From Wolinella sp052170135 (GTDB lineage Bacteria > Campylobacterota > Campylobacteria > Campylobacterales > Helicobacteraceae): a stretch of DNA of 64,000 bases. The stretch spans positions 1 to 64,000 of the forward strand of contig JBQNBC010000009.1 in assembly GCA_052170135.1 (NCBI GenBank). Direction: 5' to 3'. This document shows, in pieces, positions 35,438 through 42,815 of the stretch. Position 1 is the stretch's first letter. Each line of letters begins with the position of its first letter. The position numbers and the translations under genes are program-made. Under the pieces are notes generated by a model that saw nothing but the letters and a program-made list of their open reading frames with translations, searched no databases and was not told where the DNA came from.

Positions 35438-35912
35438 TGTAATTTAATAAACAATATATATTATATTAAATACACAAGTATATCACTTTATTTTAAAAGT
35501 CCATATTATAAGGATAAATACATATTTTTATACTATTTACTAGTAAATATATTAATTTACTTGATAATTATAAAATTGCGCTATACAATCCTACCGAATA
35601 AAACGCAACAGCTTTTGTCTAGTCTTTGGATTTGATTCTTTATCGATGATTTGGCTGATTTTGTTGCTTGCAAAAAGGAGTGAGCGTGAATAGGTTAGAC
35701 ATTTTTGGTGCGCACCGCCTCTTTGCCGGCTTGATCTGCTTGGCAAAGTAGGAAAGTCATAGAGCGATTCTTGTGGGCTTTTGAATTTAGAGCTTACATG
35801 TATAAAAAAAAGGGGGTAAAGTTATGTGCTTTGACCTTAAAAAAGTCATCGATTCTTTAAGAATATAAAAACCAAGAAGAATCTTGGAGAAATTCAAATC
35901 AGAGGAAACATT
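35438..35912. other. AT-rich intergenic stretch between metY and sbp remnants
   Basis: 35438-35600 is very AT-rich with several TATA-like words and probably held the divergent promoters. A short GTG ORF with a good Shine-Dalgarno (near 35686, about 21 codons) is seen but has no supporting features. CCAAGA/TCTTGG (35872-35887) forms a small hairpin ahead of the sbp start. Confidence 0.5.
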
Positions 35913-36469
35913 ATGAAAATCATAAAAAATTTGGTGCTTTTAGCACTTTTTGCTAGCTCGCGGCATGGACATTTGCTGAGACGACATACGGTAGCAAGGA
36001 AAAGGCACGTGAATTTGTAAGCACTGTGTATAGAAATATCCCAGTCTTGGACAACGGCTCTCGCGGTGCGACAAATACGTTTGCACAGCGGGAAATCGGC
36101 GATGTCCTAATCGCATGGGAATCAGAGGCGCATCTCGCGCTAAATCAGCTTGGAAAGGGGAAAATTGAGATCATCATCCCTAGTGTGAGTATTTTGGCAG
36201 AGCCACCAGTTAGCGTGGTGGATAGGCGTGGGACAAGAGCTGTGGTCGAGGAGTATCTCTCTTATCTCTGCTCCAAAGAGGCGCAGAGAATTGTCGCTAA
36301 ACACTACTATCGCCCACTAGATAGCGAAGTGGTGCGCGAGTTTGAAGGGCGATTTCCTAGCTTGAAACTTCACACTATCGATGAGATTTTTGGTGGCTGG
36401 GATGTGGCGCAAGAGGCGCACTTTAATGATGGTGGCGAGTTTGATCGTATATTTGCGAGTAGGTGTTAA
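35913..36469 (+). pseudogene. sbp: Sulfate/thiosulfate-binding protein, internally deleted
   Basis: ATG 35913 opens a signal peptide (MKIIKNLVLLALFASS). After a frame change at about 35955 the sequence resumes at LAAWTFAETTYGSKEKAR, which in Sbp proteins is near residue 170. It then runs intact through PVLDNGSRGATNTF, GDVLIAWESEAHLAL and the normal C-terminus GGEFDRIF at 36469. About 140-150 codons of the N-terminal lobe are missing, so the product cannot bind sulfate. The intact protein would be the periplasmic subunit of the CysTWA importer. Confidence 0.88.
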
Positions 36470-36477
36470 GCACGGAA

Positions 36478-37414
36478 TTTGTATTCAGATTCTTAGCGTG
36501 GATTGACTATATACTTTTTTGGCGTGGAGATGGTAAGCAAAAGCGTTAAAGAACGTAACATTGGTTTTGTTTTTCAGCACTATGCGCTATTTCGCCATAT
36601 GAATGTTTTTGAAAATGTTGCTTTTGGATTGCGCGTGCGTCCTAGGAAGAATCGTCTAGATGAATCAAGGATTAGAGCACGCGTTTTTGAGCTTTTAGAA
36701 ATGGTGCAGCTAAGCTCCATGGCAAATCGTTTACCAAGTGAGCTTAGTGGTGGTCAGCGACAGCGTGTAGCGTTGGCACGTGCGCTTGCTGTAGAGCCTA
36801 AGATTCTTTTGACTGATGAGCCTTTGGTGCGCTTGTTGTAAAGGCTAGGGCGGATTTGCGTCGCTGGAAACGTCGATTGCATGATGAGATATATCTAACG
36901 AGTGTCTTTGTGACTCACGACCAAGAAGAGGCATTAGAGGTAGCGGATAAAATCGTTGTAATGAATCTTGGCAAAGTAGAGCAGATAGGCACGTCTGAGG
37001 AAGTTTATGAGAAGCCTACGAATCCTTTTTTGTATGGATTCTTAGGTAGCGTCAATCTCCTTCATGCGCGAATTGATGCGGGTGAGATATATCTATAGGG
37101 AGCGGTCGCTAAAAAAGCTGGATTTTCTCAAGGATGCCAAAGAGGCATCCTTGTATGTCCGTCCGCATGAGGTGGCACTCGAGCTAGAAGAATCGCAAGG
37201 TGCAATCGCCACGAGAATCACAAACTCAAGGCTGCTTGGCGCGCGGGTGCGCGTGGAGCTAGAGAGTATGGGCGATGGAAAAGTGATAGAGGCTGACATA
37301 GGCAAGGAGCAGTGGAGTGAGATACGAGCGAAGAAAGCAGAGCTTGTGTATGCGCGATTCTTGGGTGCGAAAATATATTCACAAGATGAAATGTGGAGCG
37401 ACTATATCATCTAG
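36478..37414 (+). pseudogene. cysA: Sulfate ABC transporter ATPase CysA, truncated and frameshifted
   Basis: The N-terminal 40-odd residues including Walker A are gone; the readable part begins at FRFLAWID, changes frame, then gives RNIGFVFQHYALFRHMNVFE, the signature LSGGQRQRVALARAL and Walker B-like ILLTDEP. One base is missing in the T-run near 36822: restoring it gives EPFGALVVKARADLRRW, as in intact CysA. The next frame holds SVFVTHDQEEALEVAD, and a further shift near 37085 leads to the TOBE domain (YVRPHEVAL) ending at 37414. The permease genes cysT and cysW, normally between sbp and cysA, are absent. Confidence 0.88.
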
Positions 37415-37446
37415 AGAACTCAAAAAATAAAAACAAGGAGAAAATG

Positions 37447-37656
37447 ATGAAACTAAATATAAATGGCGAGATAAAGAGTTTTGAGCTAGAGAGCTTGAGT
37501 GTGGCTGAGTTGCTTGTATTGGAGGCTGTAAAGCTACCAGAGATGGTCTCGATACAGTTAAACGATGAGTTTTTACGGCAGGGTGAGTATGCTAGCAAGA
37601 ATCTAAATGATGGCGATGTGATTAACTTTTTATATTTCATGGGAGGTAGAGCATGA
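37447..37656 (+). CDS. hcyS: HcyS-like ThiS-family sulfur carrier protein
   Basis: A 69-residue ubiquitin-fold sulfur carrier (MKLNINGEIKSFELES...). The C-terminus is FLYFMGGRA: the Gly-Gly tail that becomes the thiocarboxylate is capped by two extra residues (Arg-Ala). In Wolinella succinogenes the analogous HcyS ends with one extra Ala, removed by the JAMM protease HcyD before adenylation by HcyF. Both genes follow here (hcyF broken, hcyD intact), which supports the assignment over ThiS or MoaD. CAAGGAG precedes the start; an ATG one codon earlier is equally possible. The stop overlaps the hcyF ATG (ATGA). The frame is fully open. Confidence 0.8.
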   Translation: MKLNINGEIKSFELESLSVAELLVLEAVKLPEMVSIQLNDEFLRQGEYASKNLNDGDVINFLYFMGGRA

Positions 37657-38461
37657 GAGAATTTATCAATGAGGAGCTAGAGTGATATTCGTGTCATATA
37701 ATCTTAGAAGAGGTTGGAATCGAGGGTCAACAAAGGATTTTGAAATCAAAAGTCATGATAATTGGCGCGGGTGGGCTTGGCTTACCAGTGATGCTATATC
37801 TAGCCGCAGCTGGCGCAGGAGAGATAGGAATCGCAGATGGAGATGTGGTAGATAGGAGCAACTTGCAACGACAAGTAATTCATACTACCGATGAGATAGG
37901 GGTCGCAAAGATGGAATCGGCACGTAGAAAGATTAAAGCGATAAATCCAAATATTCGCGTAGAGACGCATCAGAGCATGCTGATTCCAGAAAATATACTA
38001 AAAATCATCGAGCCGTATGATTTTGTGATTGATGGGACTGATAATTTTGCGGCGAAATTCCTAATAAATGATGCATGTGTGATGGCTAATAAACCCTATT
38101 CGCACGGCTGGATTCTCCGATTTGCAGGGCAGAGCATGACTATAAAGCATCATTAGCACGTGCTATGCATGCGTGTTTGATGCGCCACCTCCAGCTGGTG
38201 TTGTGCCCACATTCTCTAGTGCCGGGATTTAGGAGCGGTGGCGGGCATGTTAGGTACTATACAAGCTACAGAGGTGTTGAAAGTGATAACAGGAGTTGGT
38301 GAACCACTCTATAATCGCTTACTTAGCTTTGATGCAAAGAGCATGAATTTCCGCACAGTAAAGCGCTCACAAAGAATCCAAGATGTCTCGTCTGTGGCGA
38401 AGGTGTTGTTCCTAGGCTTGGAGACTATGAAAATCCATTTTATGAGGTGAAGCATGCTTAG
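37653..38461 (+). pseudogene. hcyF: HcyF/ThiF/MoeB-like E1 enzyme, pseudogene
   Basis: ATG 37653 (MREFINEELE) runs into TGA at 37683, where the family has Arg-Tyr-Ser-Arg-His (here stop-YSCHI), consistent with CGA to TGA. The ATP-binding part is readable (IIGAGGLGLPVMLYLAAAGA, DGTDNFAAKFLIND) to TAG 38154. A frame change leads to the zinc-binding CYACVFDAPPPAGVVP and a stop at 38230 that one T would repair (GAVAGMLGTIQATEVLKV follows). A further shift is needed for the C-terminal CLVCG zinc pair before TAG 38461. At least four lesions: the adenylating enzyme for HcyS is lost. Confidence 0.87.
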
Positions 38462-38849
38462 AATTTCTAGGAATCTCATCGATGAGATTATAAATCATGC
38501 GCTAAGGGATAAGCCTATTGAGGCGTGTGGTTATGTCGCGGGAGTTGATGGCGAAGTCAAGCGCCTGTTTCCGATGAGAAATGTTGATGCGAGCGAGGAG
38601 CATTTTAGCTTTGACCCAGCCGAGCAGCTTGAGGCATTTAAATGCGCCCAAAGCGATGGTTTGCGGCTAATTGGCTGCTATCACTCACACCCAGAGACGC
38701 CAGCACGCCCTTCAGAGGAGGATATACGGCTAGCTTATGATTCCGCTCTTAGCTATCTAATCGTCTCTTTGGCTGGAGGGATACCGATTCTTAAGTCGTT
38801 TAAAATCAAAGATGGAGTTGCGATTCCAGAAGATATAGAGGTTATATAA
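38454..38849 (+). CDS. hcyD: HcyD-like JAMM/MPN metalloprotease
   Basis: A 131-residue zinc protease of the JAB1/MPN+ (Mec+-like) family. The active site is complete: Glu23 in PIEACGYVAG, H77 and H79 in CYHSHPETPARPSEED, then Ser87 and Asp90 with exact HxH-x7-S-x2-D spacing. In the known pathway HcyD trims the extra C-terminal residue of HcyS and later releases homocysteine from the HcyS-homocysteine adduct. It overlaps the end of the broken hcyF and is followed 3 bases later by the sulfite reductase remnant. Its open frame beside ruined partners suggests either recent decay or a retained second use. Confidence 0.85.
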   Translation: MLRISRNLIDEIINHALRDKPIEACGYVAGVDGEVKRLFPMRNVDASEEHFSFDPAEQLEAFKCAQSDGLRLIGCYHSHPETPARPSEEDIRLAYDSALSYLIVSLAGGIPILKSFKIKDGVAIPEDIEVI

Positions 38850-38852
38850 AAT

Positions 38853-39486
38853 ATGAGCAATTATTCAATTTCAGCTTCTGTGGCGGATGATTTTCAGGTT
38901 TTTGCAGAGTCATACTGATTTTTTGACAGGGAGAAACGCGACCCCCTTAATTTAAGACAATTCGTGTTCCATTTGGGATTTATGAGCAGCGAGAGAGTGA
39001 TACATACGTGGTGCGTGTCAAGCTCGCAGGTGTGATTATCACTCCTGTTCAGCTTTTAGCTCTAGCAGATCTTGCAGATAGGTTTGCCAAGCCTCATTTG
39101 CACGTTACCACACGCGCAGGTGTGCAGTTGCGCTATGCGCGATTACATGCTTGTCATGCAATACAATAAGAATCTAAGTCGCTCAATCTCTCTCGTATTG
39201 AAAAGATGAAATAGGCACGATAGGAATCTTTTTTAAATGAGTTTGTCAGCTCAATAAGAAGAATTCTACTATAGCTATTGCATCAAAGTAGTTAAGCCGT
39301 AGGGTTATCTCACGACCTGCTATGTATGGCTGATTATGTGCAAGATAGCACGGCTAAGAGCTCGATGCTCTCACAAAGAACTATAGGCGGCGTGGCTTTG
39401 TTGGGGTGGGCGATGAGGTTAAGAAGCTCACTGATGTATCTCACAGGCTTGATAAGATATTGCTAGGTAATAAGCACTTGTCATAA
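38853..39486 (+). pseudogene. Nitrite/sulfite reductase haemoprotein, remnant
   Basis: ATG 38853 opens MSNYSISASVADDFQVFAES and a TGA, then DREKRDPLNL. After a frame change comes the N-terminal ferredoxin-like domain, TIRVPFGIYEQRESDTYVV then RVKLAGVIITPVQLLALADL and HVTTRAGVQLRYARL, which ends near 39160. The remaining bases are degenerate; a last coding-like piece (FVGVGDEVKKLTDVSHRLDK) ends at TAA 39486 and its origin is uncertain. An intact enzyme has about 500-600 residues with a sirohaem-[4Fe-4S] site, none of which is left. It would have supplied sulfide to HcyS. Confidence 0.8.
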
Positions 39487-39552
39487 TTTCAGCTTTAATA
39501 GTGGCGATTGATTGTTAAGATTCTCGCCTCAATAAAATTTTAAGGAGATAAA

Positions 39553-40158
39553 ATGATTGACGTGCGGAATCTAGGTTGCCCTGAGCCCGTGGTTAAAACC
39601 AAAAAAGCCCTTGATGCAATCAGTGATGGGGTTATAGAAGTGCTAGGAAATAGCGAAAGCTCGAAGGCGAATATTATGCGCTTTGCCGAAAATAGTGGCC
39701 TTTGTGCGAAGTTAGAGGAGCGAGAAGGCAACGAGTATTTAATCACAATTGCAAAAGGCTACTCATGCGATAGCGTAAATGCTAGTGCAAAGTGTGAAGC
39801 AAGCAACAAAGGCAACAAGAATGGAAAAGTGCTTTTTGTAAAGAGCGATTCTATTGGCGATGATAATGAATTAGGTCGTAATCTCGTGCGTGGATTCTTA
39901 AAAACACTACTTAGCACAAACACTCTTCCTGCAAAAATTATTTTTGTAAATCGTGGTGTGTTTTTGACGACAAAGAGCGAAAATGAGGCGACAATAGTTG
40001 ACTTGCTAGAGCTTGAAAAGCGTGGAGTAGAGATATTTTCATGTGGCGCATGCCTTGAGTTTTACTCGCTTGTAAGTGAGCTTAAGGTGGGTAGGATCGG
40101 TAATGCACTAGAGACGCTAAACACGCTTTTAGATAGTGATGGCACTATATCTTTGTAA
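39553..40158 (+). CDS. yedF: YedF-like TusA-DsrE fusion protein
   Basis: A 201-residue cytoplasmic protein. Residues 1-75 are a TusA/SirA domain with the persulfide-type motif LGCPEPVVKTKKAL. Residues about 90-195 are a DsrE-like domain (VLFVKSDSIGDDNELGRNL, IFSCGACLEFY). Proteins of this build are named selenium-metabolism protein YedF because they often sit near selD. No selD is in this window; the gene lies next to the sulfur-carrier cluster with its own AAGGAG. Role in sulfur or selenium relay is inferred. The frame is intact. Confidence 0.85.
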   Translation: MIDVRNLGCPEPVVKTKKALDAISDGVIEVLGNSESSKANIMRFAENSGLCAKLEEREGNEYLITIAKGYSCDSVNASAKCEASNKGNKNGKVLFVKSDSIGDDNELGRNLVRGFLKTLLSTNTLPAKIIFVNRGVFLTTKSENEATIVDLLELEKRGVEIFSCGACLEFYSLVSELKVGRIGNALETLNTLLDSDGTISL

Positions 40159-40165
40159 AACTTTT

Positions 40166-40188
40166 GGGAATCTACTTGATGGATTCCC
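40166..40188 (+). terminator. Hairpin after yedF-like gene
   Basis: GGGAATC (40166-40172) pairs with GATTCCC (40182-40188) across nine bases, eight bases after the stop and followed by a T-rich CTCTTTCT. Confidence 0.6.
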
Positions 40189-40266
40189 TCTTTCTAAAGC
40201 TTGCTATCTGTAGATAATCACACAGAGAATCAAAGACACTTAATTTAAAAACTCGTACTTTTGTAG

Positions 40267-40272
40267 TAAAAT
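40267..40272 (+). promoter_or_regulatory. -10 element before the NifU-like gene
   Basis: TAAAAT, 33 bases before the ATG and after TTTTGTAG, followed by CGCCC. No -35 is evident. The Shine-Dalgarno is AAGGAG. Confidence 0.4.
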
Positions 40273-40304
40273 CGCCCATTTTACCAACCTCAAGGAGCGT
40301 AGCT

Positions 40305-40580
40305 ATGTTTCCTTTTAGCGATGATGATTTACTAAAGCCAGTTGAGCGTGTGCTTGAGAAAGTGCGCCCGATGTTAGCACTTGATGGTGGCGATGTGTCG
40401 CTAGTGGGTATTGCCGTACCGAAAGTCTATGTGAGGCTAGAGGGTGCTTGTAAGGGCTGTGCGAGTAGCACAATCACGCTAAAGCACGGAATCGAAAAGC
40501 AGATGCGACTTGAGATACATCCTGAGATAGAGATCATTAGTGTCCCGCATGGCATGGAGAGTCAATGGAGAAGTCTATAA
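40305..40580 (+). CDS. NifU-like Fe-S cluster carrier
   Basis: A 91-residue protein equal to the C-terminal Nfu domain of NifU. VRPMLALDGGDVSLVGI and the cluster-binding CKGCASSTITLKHGIE motif (CxxC) are present. It carries or delivers [4Fe-4S] clusters. It overlaps the next gene by 16 bases; the same three-gene order with murE is found in H. pylori. Confidence 0.95.
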   Translation: MFPFSDDDLLKPVERVLEKVRPMLALDGGDVSLVGIAVPKVYVRLEGACKGCASSTITLKHGIEKQMRLEIHPEIEIISVPHGMESQWRSL

Positions 40581-41155
40581 AAAAGAGACGCTTGCAGTCG
40601 CTAAAACTAAAGGCGGAGCAGGACTATTTAGAGGGTAGATATGACGAGTCGACTCACTCTTATTCGCGCGTATTACTAGAGCGTTCGGAGGACTTAGAGT
40701 CGCGCGTTGGACTACTTCTGGCGGATATGGCGCTGGATCACGAGGAAGAATCACGTGCTCTATACGACTACTATCAGTTGTTAAAGCGTCAGCACGAAGA
40801 CAAGGCACATAAAATGATGCTAGAGTTGGTCGAGAGCGTAGATGGAAATCTAAGCGAAGTCACAGCGATGGTAAATGCCTTTAATGGCGTTGCTGCTGAT
40901 GTGATTAAGGGTGTTTTATATAGTGATTTTAAAAAATTTGTCGAGAATCGAGGTAACTTTAAGCTTGCATTTGAAGATTTGATGTTCAGTAGCAAGATAA
41001 TCATAAAAAGCAAGGATGAGTTTTTGGAATTTATCGATTCTCTTATCGAAAATGGCTTTCAAGAAACCGCGCTAAACTATCTTGAGACAGCCGGTTCTGG
41101 GCTTATCCATGAGCCACGATTTCAGAGACTATATCAAAAGGCGACAGGGCGATGA
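40565..41155 (+). CDS. Conserved hypothetical helical protein
   Basis: A 196-residue, highly charged, all-helical protein without signal peptide or membrane segment. The first 80 residues (LKAEQDYLEGRYDESTHSYS, then LLERSEDLESRVGLLLADMA) resemble a tetratricopeptide unit. It overlaps both the NifU-like gene (16 bases) and murE (4 bases), so it is co-translated. Function unknown; conserved at this place in Helicobacter. Confidence 0.8.
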   Translation: MEKSIKKRRLQSLKLKAEQDYLEGRYDESTHSYSRVLLERSEDLESRVGLLLADMALDHEEESRALYDYYQLLKRQHEDKAHKMMLELVESVDGNLSEVTAMVNAFNGVAADVIKGVLYSDFKKFVENRGNFKLAFEDLMFSSKIIIKSKDEFLEFIDSLIENGFQETALNYLETAGSGLIHEPRFQRLYQKATGR

Positions 41156-42465
41156 GAGTGGCTTGCAATGGTTTTGACTTTGGCTATATTACAGATGATT
41201 CTCGTGAGTGCAGTGAGCATGGAGCGTTTTTACTTACGCAAAGCTCTTCTAAATATATGGAGCAGGCGAAAAATCTAGGTTGTAAAACTTTCTTAAAACC
41301 TAGTGATTTGCGAGAGTTTTTGCAAGTGGATTTGCCAATAGTTGGAGTTACTGGGACAAACGGCAAAACCACAACAAGCGCGGCGATATATTCGATTCTT
41401 CTTGATATGGGATATAAAGTCGCGCTTTTAGGGACGCGCGGATTCTTTATGAATGATGTGCAGATAGAGCCAAAAGGGTTGACAACGCCACCGCTTCTTG
41501 AAGTATACGAGAGAATCGATCGTGCAAGTAGAGCTGGATGCGACTTTTTTATTATGGAGGTGAGCTCACACGCGATAGATCAAGGAAGAATCGAGGGACT
41601 TAATTTTGCGCTTAAAATCCTCACAAATATTACAAGTGACCATCTAGACTATCATAAAACTATCGAACACTATATTGCGACGAAAAATTCATTTTTTAGC
41701 GATGAGACACCAAAGCTTATAAATAGAGATGAGCCGCGTGCTAGATTTAATGCCAAAAACGCCCTTAGCTATGGTGTTGAGAATCGCGCTAGCTATGGCA
41801 TTAAAGCATATTCCCTAAGTGGCGGAATCACCGCCCAGTTGGCATTTATAGAGGAGCACTCCACGCTTAATTCCCCGCTTTTTGGCAAGCACAATTTATA
41901 TAACATTTTAGCTGCGATAGCAGCGACGCATATGTTAAGTGGTAAGAAGCTAGCCGATATTTGCGCGCTTGCAGAAAATTTTGGTGGCGTAGAGGGGCGC
42001 ATGGAGCGCGTCTGTGAGGAGCCACTTATTATCGTTGATTTCGCTCATACCGAAGATGGAATGAAGCAAGTTTTTGAGTCGTTTCCGCATACTGATATTG
42101 TTGTGCTTTTTGGTGCTGGTGGCGATAGAGATAGGAGTAAACGCCCAAAAATGGGTGCGGTAGCAGAACGATACGCCAAGAGAATCTATCTAACAAGCGA
42201 TAATCCACGTAGCGAGAATCCAGATGAAATAATTAATGAGATAGCAAGTGGGATTTTAAATAGCGCAAAGTGCGTACGTGAGAGCGACAGAGTCGTAGCT
42301 ATAGAGCGTGCCGTGTGCGATATGCGCGATGGTGAGGTGCTATTAGTGCTAGGCAAAGGCGATGAAGCGGAGCAGATAATAGGCACTCAAAAAATAAAAA
42401 TGAAAGATAGAGATAGTGTTTTGCACGCGTTAGAGTTGCGCAAGACCAAGATATTGCAGTCGTAA
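41152..42465 (+). CDS. murE: UDP-MurNAc-tripeptide synthetase MurE
   Basis: Adds meso-diaminopimelate to UDP-MurNAc-L-Ala-D-Glu. In 437 residues: ATP loop GVTGTNGKTTTSAAI, VSSHAIDQGRIEGL, LDYHKTIEHYIATKNSFF, and the meso-DAP selective signature TSDNPRSENPDEI (DNPR). It starts by ATGA overlap with the upstream gene. Confidence 0.97.
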   Translation: MRVACNGFDFGYITDDSRECSEHGAFLLTQSSSKYMEQAKNLGCKTFLKPSDLREFLQVDLPIVGVTGTNGKTTTSAAIYSILLDMGYKVALLGTRGFFMNDVQIEPKGLTTPPLLEVYERIDRASRAGCDFFIMEVSSHAIDQGRIEGLNFALKILTNITSDHLDYHKTIEHYIATKNSFFSDETPKLINRDEPRARFNAKNALSYGVENRASYGIKAYSLSGGITAQLAFIEEHSTLNSPLFGKHNLYNILAAIAATHMLSGKKLADICALAENFGGVEGRMERVCEEPLIIVDFAHTEDGMKQVFESFPHTDIVVLFGAGGDRDRSKRPKMGAVAERYAKRIYLTSDNPRSENPDEIINEIASGILNSAKCVRESDRVVAIERAVCDMRDGEVLLVLGKGDEAEQIIGTQKIKMKDRDSVLHALELRKTKILQS

Positions 42466-42774
42466 ACTCGCGATAATTCTCTATATTTGCGCTGATTCTT
42501 GATGATAGCATTTTGTTTGAGTTGGATTATTGTTTGATATCTGGCTTTTTGGAATATCTTTTTAAGCTCAAGGTGGAGGTGAAAGACAAACCTTCTGATG
42601 TAAGTGACGCTTAGGTTTATCTATCGGTCATGTGATGACCGTAATCCATGAGTGAAATCGTATATGTTTTTTGATGATAGACAAAGCTATAAGATTGCAT
42701 AGGCATTAGTTTAGCTTTGCGGTATCTTGTGCTCATAAAGCTTAGTTTGTCTTTGAGTAAATTTTAGACTTTAC
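42466..42774. other. Intergenic stretch between murE and icd
   Basis: About 310 bases. CGGTCAT/ATGACCG (42625-42641) is a perfect 7-bp inverted repeat with a 3-base centre. On the minus strand two short open stretches (about 30 codons from 42704 and about 50 codons nearer murE) look mildly coding but need a frame change and match nothing I know, so they may be a decayed small gene. Confidence 0.4.
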
Positions 42775-42815
42775 GCACGTAAGAATCTAGCGATAGATTC
42801 TTACGTGCTGTTTTT
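42775..42815 (+). terminator. Strong 15-bp hairpin with T-tract beside the icd 3' end
   Basis: GCACGTAAGAATCTA (42775-42789) pairs perfectly with TAGATTCTTACGTGC (42794-42808) around GCGA. TGTTTTTAC follows on the plus strand. It can end plus-strand transcripts and, by its stem, the convergent icd transcript. Confidence 0.75.

Noticed and set aside
35686..35760. Short GTG ORF (about 21 codons) with a good Shine-Dalgarno upstream of the sbp remnant
   Set aside because: No conserved features, only one Cys codon (so no clear cysteine attenuator) and it lies in eroded DNA; likely chance or a remnant.
37447..37656. Assignment of the carrier as thiamin ThiS
   Set aside because: No thiG, thiH or thiE nearby, extra residues after Gly-Gly, and neighbours are a JAMM protease, MetY and sulfite reductase remnants.
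34191..39486. Frameshifts might be sequencing errors in homopolymers
   Set aside because: The 29 consecutive genes at 20-33.7 kb have no frame breaks, and the region also shows large deletions and nonsense codons, so decay is the better explanation; raw reads would still settle it.
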